This document shows, piece after piece, positions 8,508 to 15,742 of a DNA stretch of 64,000 nucleotides. The position numbers and the translations under genes are program-made. The notes beneath the pieces were generated by a model. That model worked only from the letters and a program-made list of their open reading frames with translations, was not told the DNA's origin and made no database searches. Positions within the stretch are counted from its first letter, which is position 1. Each line of letters starts with the position of its first letter. This DNA comes from Stella humosa (GTDB lineage: Bacteria > Pseudomonadota > Alphaproteobacteria > ATCC43930 > Allostellaceae): NCBI RefSeq assembly GCF_006738645.1, contig NZ_AP019700.1, forward strand, positions 124,001 to 188,000. Reading direction: 5' to 3'.

Positions 8508-9571
8508 GCCAGTCCGCCATTCCGGCCGCGCCGGCCGGGGCTGCCGCGATGGGCCTGTTCGAACGCTACCTGACGCTGTGGGTGGCGCTGTGCATCGTGG
8601 TCGGCATCCTGGCCGGCCAGGCCCTGCCGGGCCTGTTCCAGTGGCTGGGCACCGCCACGGTGGCGGAAGTGAACCTGCCGGTCGCGATCCTGGTCTGGCT
8701 GATGATCGTGCCGATGCTGCTGAAGATCGACCTGGCGGCGCTGGGCCAGGTCGGCGCGCACTGGCGCGGCATCGCCACCACGGTCGGGGTGAACTGGCTG
8801 GTGAAGCCCTTCTCGATGGCGCTGCTGGGCTGGCTCTTCATCGGCTTGCTGTTCCGGCCGTACCTGCCGGCCGACCAGATCGACAGCTACATGGCGGGGC
8901 TGATCCTGCTGGCGGCGGCACCCTGCACGGCCATGGTCTTCGTGTGGTCCAACCTGGTGGATGGCGAGCCGCACTTCACGCTGGGGCAGGTGGCGCTGAA
9001 CGACCTCATCATGATCGTCGCCTTCGCGCCGGTGGTCGGCCTGCTGCTGGGCCTGTCCTCGATCCTGGTGCCGTGGGACACGCTGCTGCTGTCGGTCGGG
9101 CTCTACATCGTCGTGCCGGTGATCGTGGCGCAGCTCTGGCGCCGCGCGGCGCTGGCCCGTGGCGGTCCGGCCGGTCTCGACCGGACGCTGCGCCGGCTGG
9201 GGCCGTGGTCGCTGTCGGCGCTGCTGGCGACGTTGGTCCTCCTGTTCGGCCTCCAGGGCGAACAGATCGTCCGCCAGCCGACCGTCATCGCCATGCTGGC
9301 GGTGCCCATCCTGATCCAGGTCTATTTCAATGCGGGCCTGGCCTATTGGCTCAATCGCCGGCTGGGCGTCGCCTGGTGCGTCGCCGGTCCGTCCGCCCTG
9401 ATCGGCGCCTCCAATTTCTTCGAGCTGGCGGTGGCGACCGCGATCGCGCTGTTCGGCTTCCAGTCGGGGGCGGCGCTGGCCACCGTCGTCGGCGTGCTGA
9501 TCGAGGTGCCGGTGATGCTGTCCGTCGTCCATATCGTGCGGCGCTCGCGCGCCTGGTACGAGCGCGGCTGA
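8504..9571 (+). CDS. acr3: Arsenite efflux transporter Acr3
   Basis: This is a 355-residue, ten-helix secondary transporter of the BASS/Acr3 family that exports arsenite from the cytoplasm. The diagnostic segment AAPCTAMVFVWSNL contains the conserved cysteine of Acr3 permeases. LWVALCIVVGILAGQALP at the N-terminus and GASNFFELAVATAIALFG near the C-terminus also match. It would complete the arsenate reduction and arsenite export route begun by the ArsR-ArsC fusion. Its ATG overlaps the preceding stop by four bases and its TGA overlaps the next ATG by one base. Confidence 0.95.
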   Translation: MSQSAIPAAPAGAAAMGLFERYLTLWVALCIVVGILAGQALPGLFQWLGTATVAEVNLPVAILVWLMIVPMLLKIDLAALGQVGAHWRGIATTVGVNWLVKPFSMALLGWLFIGLLFRPYLPADQIDSYMAGLILLAAAPCTAMVFVWSNLVDGEPHFTLGQVALNDLIMIVAFAPVVGLLLGLSSILVPWDTLLLSVGLYIVVPVIVAQLWRRAALARGGPAGLDRTLRRLGPWSLSALLATLVLLFGLQGEQIVRQPTVIAMLAVPILIQVYFNAGLAYWLNRRLGVAWCVAGPSALIGASNFFELAVATAIALFGFQSGAALATVVGVLIEVPVMLSVVHIVRRSRAWYERG

Positions 9572-10755
9572 TGGCGTGGAAGGGGGGCCGTGCCACCGTC
9601 ATCACGGCCCTGGGCACCACCCAGACGCTGAGTTGGGCGTCCAGCTACTACCTGCCGGCCGTCCTGGCCGACCCGATCGCCGAAAGCCTCGGCCTGTCGC
9701 GCGACTGGTTCTTCGGCGCGTTCTCGGCCGCCCTGCTGCTCTCCGGCCTGGTCGGCCCGATCGCCGGCCACGCGATCGACCGCCGGGGCGGCCGCAGCAT
9801 CCTGGCCATCACCAACATCGTCTTCGCGGCCGGCCTGCTGCTGCTGGCCATGGCATCGAACCTGGCCGGGCTTGCCCTGGCCTGGGCGGTGCTGGGCCTG
9901 GCCATGGGCTTCGGCCTCTACGAGGCAGCCTTCGCCACCGTGGCCGGCCTCTATGGCCGCAACGCCCGCGGGGCGATCACGGGGATCACTCTCATCGCGG
10001 GCTTCGCCAGCACGGTCGGCTGGCCGGCCACGGCCTTCTTCGCGGAGGTCTATGGCTGGCGCGGCGCCTGCGTCATCTGGGCCGGGCTGCACCTGCTCCT
10101 GGCCCTGCCGCTCAACCTGCTGCTGGTGCCGCCGGCACCGCCGCCGCCGGCCGCGGGCAGTGCTGCGCCCCCCGCTGGCATCGGCGCGCCGCGCGCCATG
10201 TACATCCTGGCCGGCGTGTTCGCCGCCTGCTGGTTCGTCTCGACGGCGATGGCGGCCCATCTGCCGCGCCTGTTGCAGGCGCTGGGCACCACGCCGACGC
10301 TGGCGATCGCGGCCGCCGCCATGATCGGCCCGGCCCAGGTGGCGGCCCGGCTGATTGAATATGGCCTGCTGCAACGCTTCTCGCCGCTCACCTCGGCCCG
10401 CCTGGCGGCCGGCCTGCACCCGATCGGCGCCGGCATCCTGATGATCGTCGGCGGCCCGGCGGCGGCGGTTTTCGCCATCCTGCACGGGGCCGGCAACGGC
10501 CTGCTGACGATCGCCCGTGGCACCCTGCCGCTGGCGCTGTTCGGCCCGGCCGGCTACGGCCTGCGCACTGGTCTGATCGCCGCCCCGGCACGCATCCTCC
10601 AGGGCGCCTCGCCGCTGCTGTTCGGCCTCGTGCTGGACCGGGCGGGACCGCTCTGGGCCCTGACGCTCACCGCCAGCCTGACCGGCCTGTCGCTGGTGGC
10701 GCTGCTGTTCCTCCAGCCGCCGCGGCCGGCCAGCGAAGGCGCGGCCGCCCCATAG
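9571..10755 (+). CDS. MFS transporter at the end of the arsenic operon
   Basis: This major facilitator protein has 394 residues and about twelve predicted membrane segments. It starts GGRATVITALGTTQTLSWAS and has the loop 2-3 signature GHAIDRRGGRS. It is coupled to acr3 by TGATG, so it is co-transcribed and almost certainly belongs to the arsenic response. MFS proteins unrelated to ArsJ, such as ArsK, have been described as arsenical efflux pumps in alphaproteobacteria. Whether this protein belongs to that branch needs a phylogeny. Substrate unknown; trivalent or organic arsenicals are the likely candidates by context. Confidence 0.8.
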   Translation: MAWKGGRATVITALGTTQTLSWASSYYLPAVLADPIAESLGLSRDWFFGAFSAALLLSGLVGPIAGHAIDRRGGRSILAITNIVFAAGLLLLAMASNLAGLALAWAVLGLAMGFGLYEAAFATVAGLYGRNARGAITGITLIAGFASTVGWPATAFFAEVYGWRGACVIWAGLHLLLALPLNLLLVPPAPPPPAAGSAAPPAGIGAPRAMYILAGVFAACWFVSTAMAAHLPRLLQALGTTPTLAIAAAAMIGPAQVAARLIEYGLLQRFSPLTSARLAAGLHPIGAGILMIVGGPAAAVFAILHGAGNGLLTIARGTLPLALFGPAGYGLRTGLIAAPARILQGASPLLFGLVLDRAGPLWALTLTASLTGLSLVALLFLQPPRPASEGAAAP

Positions 10756-10789
10756 CGCCGCCCGTCGACCGCGGTCCTCCGGTAGGGGG

Positions 10790-10815
10790 CTGCGAGTCTT
10801 GCAATCGCCTCGCAG
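10790..10815. promoter_or_regulatory. Inverted repeat upstream of the DUF3325 gene
   Basis: CTGCGAG and CTCGCAG form a perfect 7-bp dyad with a 12-base centre that contains TTGCAAT. It lies in a 176-base gap between the ars operon and the DUF3325 gene. It could be the operator of an iron-responsive regulator, since DUF3325 genes usually sit in iron or siderophore uptake operons, or part of a weak attenuator. There is no U-tract, so it is not a good terminator. Confidence 0.35.
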
Positions 10816-10857
10816 TAGCGATATTGCCGATCCCTGCCCGCCCCAGCCGAGGTCCCG

Positions 10858-10935
10858 ATGCTCCAGACGTCCGCGATCGCGCCCGCCATCCTGCCCGATC
10901 GCCGGACGGGCATCGGATCCCCGGTGGCGGCGTGA
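10858..10935 (+). CDS. Possible 25-residue leader or remnant peptide upstream of DUF3325
   Basis: This short open frame begins ATG CTC CAG ACG and ends in TGA, which overlaps the GTG of the following gene (GTGA). No strong ribosome binding site is visible beyond GAGGTCCCG. The peptide has no recognisable domain. The overlap is the same coupling pattern used by real genes in this window. That suggests a leader peptide or the eroded 3' end of a lost upstream gene. It may also be chance. Confidence 0.25.
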   Translation: MLQTSAIAPAILPDRRTGIGSPVAA

Positions 10936-11210
10936 CCGGCACGCTCGCCTTCCTGCTGGCCCTGGCCGGGTTGTCGGGGCTGTGCCTGGCGATGGACCGG
11001 CACCATCGCGACCGTTTCGGGCGCGCGTCGGGCAGGGCGCGCCGCCGGCTGATGCAGGGGCTGGGCTGGGCCGGGCTGGCGGGATCGGCCGCCCTCAGCA
11101 TCCTGGCCTGGGGCTGGGCCATCGGCCCGGTTGCCTGGTTCGCCCTGGCCACGCCGGCCGGTCTCGCCATCGTCTTCGCGCTGCCCTGGCTGCCGGCCGC
11201 GCGACGCTGA
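10932..11210 (+). CDS. DUF3325 family small membrane protein
   Basis: This 92-residue protein has three predicted membrane helices. The family signature LCLAMDRHHRDRFGR sits between helix one and two, and GWAIGPVAWFALATPAG marks the last pair. A GTG start is chosen because it places the first helix at the extreme N-terminus, as in relatives. It also overlaps a short upstream frame. DUF3325 proteins are normally encoded next to DUF3649 and PepSY-associated proteins in iron uptake operons. Here the partners are absent, so the gene is an orphan. A strong hairpin follows directly after the stop. Confidence 0.7.
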   Translation: MTGTLAFLLALAGLSGLCLAMDRHHRDRFGRASGRARRRLMQGLGWAGLAGSAALSILAWGWAIGPVAWFALATPAGLAIVFALPWLPAARR

Positions 11211-11211
11211 G

Positions 11212-11247
11212 GCGGACCGGCGCCCGATTGTCCGGGCGCCGGTCCGC
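11212..11247. terminator. Strong bidirectional hairpin between convergent genes
   Basis: GCGGACCGGCGCCCG and CGGGCGCCGGTCCGC form a perfect 15-bp stem with the 6-base loop ATTGTC. It starts two bases after the DUF3325 stop and ends seven bases before the aldo/keto reductase stop. The stem is symmetrical and extremely stable. It is well placed to end transcription from both sides, although neither flank has a long T-tract. Confidence 0.8.
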
Positions 11248-11254
11248 AGCGGCC

Positions 11255-12286
11255 CTACTTGAAGGGCGGCGGGTTGCGGTCGCTGCTGGTGCGGCGCTGG
11301 TGCCAGTAGGGATAGGTCGGCGGGCGATAGCTGGCCTCGTCCAGGCGCGCGACCTGTTCGGGGGTCAGGACGAACTCGACCGCGCCCAGGTTCTCGCGTA
11401 GCTGCGCCTCGTCGCGGGCACCCACGATCACCGTCGAGACGGTCGGCCGGCGCAGCACCCAGTTCAGCGCCACCTGCGGGATGGTGCGCCCGGTCTCCTC
11501 GGCCAGGGTCTGGAGTACGTCGACGATGTCGTAGTGCTGTTCCTGCGGATACTCCGGCCCCATGGTGCCGAGCTGGGCGTGGCGGGAGCCGGCGGGGACG
11601 ACGCGGTTGCGGCCGATCTTTCCCGACAGGCGGCCGCCGGAGAGCGGGCTCCACACCACCGTGCCGACCTTCTGGTCGATCCCGACCGGCATCAGCTCCC
11701 ACTCGAACTCGCGGGCGAGCAGCGAATAGTAGGCCTGGTGGGCGACGTAGCGCGTCCAGCCGTAGCGGTCGGCGATCGCCTGCGCCTTCATCAGGTGCCA
11801 GCCGGAGAAGTTGGAGCAGCCGATGTAGCGCACCTTGCCGGCCCGCACGAGGTCGTCCAGCGTCCGCATCGTCTCCTCGATCGGCGTCAGCGCGTCGAAG
11901 CCGTGCATCTGCCACAGGTCGATGTGGTCGGTGCCCAGGCGCTTCAGGCTGGCCTCGCAGGCGGCGATCAGGTGGTGGCGGGAAGAGCCGACGTCGTTCG
12001 GCCCCTTGCCGACGCGGAAGGTCGCCTTGGTCGATATCAGCAGGTCGTTGCGCCGGCCCTTGATCGCCGCGCCCAGGATGTCCTCGGCCATGCCGACCGA
12101 ATAGGCGTCCGCGCTGTCGAACATGTTGAGCCCGGCATCCAGGCAGAGGTCGACCATCCGCTTGGCCTCGGCCACGTCGGTGGCGCCCCAGGCGCGGAAG
12201 AAGTCCGTGCCGCCGCCGAACGTGGCGGTGCCGAAGCTGAGTGCCGGCACCATGAAGCCGGAGCCGCCGAGCAGTCGATATTCCAT
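11255..12286 (-). CDS. Aldo/keto reductase
   Basis: This NADPH-dependent aldo/keto reductase has 343 residues and a TIM barrel fold. The catalytic tetrad is readable: aspartate and tyrosine in NMFDSADAYSVGMAE, lysine in LLISTKATF and histidine in DLWQMHGFDALTP. The cofactor-binding C-terminus includes STVIVGARDEAQLRENL. The sequence resembles the YajO/Tas-like subgroup that acts on diverse aldehydes and sugars. It is transcribed alone, divergent from a lipoprotein gene, and is closed by a shared terminator. Physiological substrate unknown. Confidence 0.93.
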   Translation of the reverse strand: MEYRLLGGSGFMVPALSFGTATFGGGTDFFRAWGATDVAEAKRMVDLCLDAGLNMFDSADAYSVGMAEDILGAAIKGRRNDLLISTKATFRVGKGPNDVGSSRHHLIAACEASLKRLGTDHIDLWQMHGFDALTPIEETMRTLDDLVRAGKVRYIGCSNFSGWHLMKAQAIADRYGWTRYVAHQAYYSLLAREFEWELMPVGIDQKVGTVVWSPLSGGRLSGKIGRNRVVPAGSRHAQLGTMGPEYPQEQHYDIVDVLQTLAEETGRTIPQVALNWVLRRPTVSTVIVGARDEAQLRENLGAVEFVLTPEQVARLDEASYRPPTYPYWHQRRTSSDRNPPPFK

Positions 12287-12445
12287 GTCTTCTCCCTCGC
12301 GCTGGGTATTGGACCGTTTCCCGGCCGCGATTGTCGCCGCGCCGCGCGCGCCGCACCACCCCCCAAAGCTGCATGGCCATCATGCCGGCGGAACCGCGGC
12401 GGCATGTCCCGGGTTGGCAGCGCAGCGAAAGCGGAGGCGACCGGA

Positions 12446-12994
12446 ATGGCGATGGGCCGACTATGGCGGCGTGGCTGGGTCGCACCCCTGCTCGGCCTGC
12501 TGCTCGGGTGCTCGGACATGGACATCGACGATTTCGCCGGTCGTACGCCCACCCTGGTGCTGGAGGAGTATTTCGCTGGTCGCAGCGAAGGCTGGGGCAT
12601 CATGCAGAGCCGCTTCGGCACCTTGCAGAAGCAGTTCCGCATCGAGGCCGAGGGGGTGTGGGACGAGCCCGCCCAGACCCTGCGCCTGACCGAGACCTAT
12701 CGCTTCGATGACGGCCAGGTCGATCGTCTGGAATGGGCGATCCTGCGGCAGGAGCCCGGCCGCTACGAGGGCCGCGAGCCCGCCCTGGTCGGCACCGCCA
12801 GCGGTCGCCAGGCGGGCAACGCCTTCCATTGGGTCTACCAGCGCCGGTCGCCCGTGGCCGATGGCACGCGGCTCGGCTTCGACGACTGGTTCTGGCTGCA
12901 ACCGGACGGCGTGTTGATCGCGCGCGCCTCCGTCCGCCGCTTCGGCCTCGAAATCGCCACCATGTCGGTCTTCTATCGGCGCCTGGATCGCTAG
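12446..12994 (+). CDS. DUF3833 family lipoprotein
   Basis: This 182-residue predicted lipoprotein has a short basic start (MAMGRLWRRG), a hydrophobic segment and the lipobox LLLGC with the acylated cysteine at residue 22. The mature part begins with the family-typical LVLEEYFAGRSEGWGIMQ. It ends in GLEIATMSVFYRR, matching DUF3833 proteins of proteobacteria. An AGGAGG-like site (GGAGG) lies eight bases before the chosen ATG. Function unknown; relatives are often found near chalcone isomerase-like or DUF2878 genes, none of which is seen here. It is followed by the DUF3016 gene after 55 bases. Confidence 0.8.
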   Translation: MAMGRLWRRGWVAPLLGLLLGCSDMDIDDFAGRTPTLVLEEYFAGRSEGWGIMQSRFGTLQKQFRIEAEGVWDEPAQTLRLTETYRFDDGQVDRLEWAILRQEPGRYEGREPALVGTASGRQAGNAFHWVYQRRSPVADGTRLGFDDWFWLQPDGVLIARASVRRFGLEIATMSVFYRRLDR

Positions 12995-13049
12995 TGGCAA
13001 AGCGGTCCCGCCGTTCCATATCGCTGCCGTCGAACGTTGGAGGAGGTGC

Positions 13050-13616
13050 ATGATGGTCTTCGTCCGCTCGATCGCCATCGCCGCCATGCTGGCGACGCCC
13101 GTTCTGGCTGCATTTTCGGCGATCCCGGCCCGCGCCGACATCGAGGTGCTATTCGCCGATCCCGCCCGCTTCACCGATGCCGGCCTGCACCGCGAGCGCG
13201 GCCTGCGGGCGACGGAGCCGACGGTGGAGGGACTTCACGAACATTTGAGCCAGCTCGGCCAGCGCCACCTGGCCCCCGGCCAGTCCCTGCGCATCGAGAT
13301 TCGCGACATCGACCTGGCCGGCCGCTACGAGCCGTGGCGCGCCCATACCCGCGATGTCCGCGTGCTGCGCGACATCACCTGGCCGCGGATCGCGCTGCGC
13401 TGGGTGCTGGAGGAGGACGGCGTGCTGGTGGCCGAGGCCGAGGAGACTATCCGCGACCTGGAATACCTGACCCGCACCGCCGGCCGGCGTTCGGGCGACC
13501 TGCTGCACTACGAGAAGGCGATGCTCGACGACTGGTTCCGCAGCCGCATCGTCGAGCGCCGGCCGGTCGCCGGCGACGGCGCGCGGGGACGGGTCCAGCC
13601 CGCCGGATTGTTCTGA
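13050..13616 (+). CDS. DUF3016 domain periplasmic protein
   Basis: This exported protein has 188 residues, with a signal peptide of about 30 (hydrophobic core AIAAMLATPVLAAF, cleavage after ARA). The mature part is DUF3016. The conserved core SLRIEIRDIDLAGRYEPW is followed by WPRIALRWVLEEDGVLVAEAEE and a C-terminal LLHYEKAMLDDWFRSR. Function is not known for the family. A perfect AGGAGG lies three bases before the first ATG and six before the second at 13053, so translation may start at the second. The last codons and the stop are duplicated just downstream. Confidence 0.82.
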   Translation: MMVFVRSIAIAAMLATPVLAAFSAIPARADIEVLFADPARFTDAGLHRERGLRATEPTVEGLHEHLSQLGQRHLAPGQSLRIEIRDIDLAGRYEPWRAHTRDVRVLRDITWPRIALRWVLEEDGVLVAEAEETIRDLEYLTRTAGRRSGDLLHYEKAMLDDWFRSRIVERRPVAGDGARGRVQPAGLF

Positions 13617-13634
13617 TCGCGGATTGTTCTGATC
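13604..13634. repeat. 15-base tandem duplication across the DUF3016 stop codon
   Basis: CGGATTGTTCTGATC occurs twice with a period of 16 bases. The first copy contains the last two codons and the TGA of the DUF3016 gene. It looks like a recent slipped-strand duplication at a gene end. Confidence 0.7.
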
Positions 13635-13692
13635 ATGTGATCGATTCAGTGCCCGCCAGCGTATACCGGGCCGCAAGATCGGAAATGTCGGG

Positions 13693-14907
13693 GTGGGAAT
13701 GCCTGGGTTCGAGACCGCCTTGGGGGCGCTGGCCGGGGACTGGGACGAAGAAGACGTGGTCCAGGGGGCGCTGGTCGCCATCCGCAACCATCTCGGCATG
13801 GAGGTCGCCTACTTCTCGGAATTCGTCGACGGCCAGTCGGTCTTCCGGCGGGTCGACGCGCCGGGGCTGGAACACCTCATCAAGCCCGGCGATTCCCGCT
13901 CGCTCGACGACGTCTACTGCAACCACATCCTGGCCGGCCGCCTGCCCGGACTGATTCCCGATACCGCGCAGGAGCCGCTGGCCGTCGCCATGCCGATCAC
14001 CGGCGCGGTGCCGATCGGATCGCACGCCAGCCTGCCGATTCGGTTGCGCGACGGCACCCCGTTCGGCATGTTCTGCTGCCTCAGCCCGCGGCCGAACCCG
14101 ACTCTCAACCCGCGCGACCTGGAGACGATGCGGGTCTTCGCCGACCTGGCCGCCCGGCAGGTGAATGCCGAGCTCGACCGTCGGCGGGCTAGGCGCGACC
14201 GTCGAGCGGCGATCCACGCGGTGATCGATGCAGGGGCGTTCGCGTTCCTTTACCAGCCGATCCTTGACCTCTGCGGCGGCGGCATCGTCGCCTATGAGGC
14301 GCTCTGCCGCTTCACGCCGCAGCCCTATCGCTCGCCCGACCAGTGGTTCGGGGATGCCGCCGATGTCGGCCTGGCGGTCGAACTCGAGCTGAAGGCGGTC
14401 GAGGCGGCACTGACGGCTTTCGCGGTCCTGCCGGAGGGCGTGGCGCTCTCGGTCAACGTCTCGCCGGAAACGGCGGTCAGCGCCGCGCTGCCGGGCGTGC
14501 TCGGGACCCGGCCCATGCATCGGATCATCCTGGAACTGACCGAGCACGACCGGGTCGGCGACTATGCCCGGCTGGATGCCTGCCTGGGCCCGATGCGCCG
14601 CCAGGGGCTGAAGGTGGCCGTCGACGATGCGGGTGCGGGCTATTCCGGCCTGCAGCACATCGTCCGCATCGCGCCCGACGCCATCAAGATGGACATGAGC
14701 CTGACGCGCGGCCTGGACACCGACCCGGCCCGCCGCGCCCTGGCCAGCGCCATGATCTTCTATGCGCGAGAGACGGGGGCCACCCTGGTGGCCGAGGGGA
14801 TCGAGACGGCGGGCGAACTGGCGACGCTCCGGGCGCTGGGCTTCACGCGCGGGCAGGGCTACCTGCTCGGCCGGCCGGCACCCCTGGCGACGGCCGCGAT
14901 CTCCTAG
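13693..14907 (+). CDS. GAF-EAL cyclic-di-GMP phosphodiesterase
   Basis: This 404-residue cytoplasmic protein has an N-terminal GAF-like sensor (about 15-165) and a C-terminal EAL domain (about 175-400). The EAL domain should hydrolyse c-di-GMP. Its metal and catalytic residues appear present: EALCRF, SVNVSPE, ILELTEHD, VDDAGAGYSG, IKMDMS and VAEGIET. The loop 6 motif is DDAGAG instead of the usual DDFGTG. There is no GGDEF partner and no membrane segment. The frame opens with GTG, and an ATG follows six bases later at 13699. It converges on the GntR gene, and the stop codons share CTAG. Confidence 0.88.
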   Translation: MGMPGFETALGALAGDWDEEDVVQGALVAIRNHLGMEVAYFSEFVDGQSVFRRVDAPGLEHLIKPGDSRSLDDVYCNHILAGRLPGLIPDTAQEPLAVAMPITGAVPIGSHASLPIRLRDGTPFGMFCCLSPRPNPTLNPRDLETMRVFADLAARQVNAELDRRRARRDRRAAIHAVIDAGAFAFLYQPILDLCGGGIVAYEALCRFTPQPYRSPDQWFGDAADVGLAVELELKAVEAALTAFAVLPEGVALSVNVSPETAVSAALPGVLGTRPMHRIILELTEHDRVGDYARLDACLGPMRRQGLKVAVDDAGAGYSGLQHIVRIAPDAIKMDMSLTRGLDTDPARRALASAMIFYARETGATLVAEGIETAGELATLRALGFTRGQGYLLGRPAPLATAAIS

Positions 14908-15656
14908 CCGGGTGCGCTCTCGGGGGCGTCGGCCACCGAATCGCGCACCCGCTCCCAGCTTGCTTCCATGTGGGCGGCGAGCGCGGCGGCGGCCGCCTCG
15001 CCATCGCGGCGGTCCAATGCGGCGATGATCGCCTCGTGGTCGGCGACTGCGCCCGCCCAGCGGTCGGGCGCCTCGTTGCCGACATAGCGGATGCGCTTCA
15101 GGCGCGCCTGCAGGATGCCGTGGACATAGGCCAGCACCGCGTTGCCCGACGCGGCGAGGATGCGGCTGTGGATCTCCTGGTTCAGCTTGAAGTAGGGCAG
15201 CCGGTCGCGGGCGGCATAGCATTCCATCATCGCGTCGTGGACGCGGCGGATCTCCGCCAGCTCGGCGTCGCTGGCCTGGGCGCAGGCCAGCCGCCCGGCC
15301 AGCGCCTCCAGGCTGCCCAGGACCGACAGGGCGTCCTGCACGTCCTTGGGCGTGAAGCGGCGGACGATGGCGCCGCGCGCCGGCACCAGCTCGATCAGCC
15401 CCTCGCTCGCCAGGAACTTCAGCGCCTCTCGCAGTGGCGTGCGCGAGACGCCCAACGCGCGGCCGAGATTGCCCTCGTGGATGCGGCTGCCGGGCGCCAG
15501 CTCCCCCTCGATGATCATGTCGCGCACGCGGCCGACGACCGCGTCGTGCAGGTTCTGACGCACGATCGGCGGCCGCTCGAACCCGGCATCCGGCGGTGGA
15601 TCCGTCAGCGCGGCGGGTTGATCCATGTTTCGCCCCATGCGTCCCATAGTAGCCAA
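14904..15656 (-). CDS. GntR-family (FadR/FCD) transcriptional regulator
   Basis: This 250-residue regulator has an N-terminal winged helix (IIEGELAPGSRIHEGNLGRAL with GVSRTPLREALKFLASEGLI) and a helical FCD ligand-binding domain. In the FCD domain the metal/ligand residues fall in LNQEIHSRILAASGN and DHEAIIAAL. Such proteins respond to small carboxylic acids. It is divergent from the dehydrogenase-transport operon and is its obvious candidate regulator. An internal methionine at 15626 is an alternative start. Its stop overlaps the EAL gene stop. Confidence 0.9.
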   Translation of the reverse strand: MATMGRMGRNMDQPAALTDPPPDAGFERPPIVRQNLHDAVVGRVRDMIIEGELAPGSRIHEGNLGRALGVSRTPLREALKFLASEGLIELVPARGAIVRRFTPKDVQDALSVLGSLEALAGRLACAQASDAELAEIRRVHDAMMECYAARDRLPYFKLNQEIHSRILAASGNAVLAYVHGILQARLKRIRYVGNEAPDRWAGAVADHEAIIAALDRRDGEAAAAALAAHMEASWERVRDSVADAPESAPG

Positions 15657-15664
15657 TCCTGCAC

Positions 15665-15676
15665 GCTGTATGCAGC
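15665..15676. promoter_or_regulatory. Candidate GntR operator in the divergent promoter
   Basis: GCTG-TATG-CAGC is a short dyad in the 86-base region between the divergent regulator and the dehydrogenase operon. FCD-type GntR operators are often short dyads of this kind near a central AT step. Support is positional and modest. Confidence 0.3.
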
Positions 15677-15742
15677 ATTCTTGATACCGGCGCCGAATGC
15701 GGCTTAACTGCTGCCAGCGACTCTGGGGAGGGACGCCGGACA

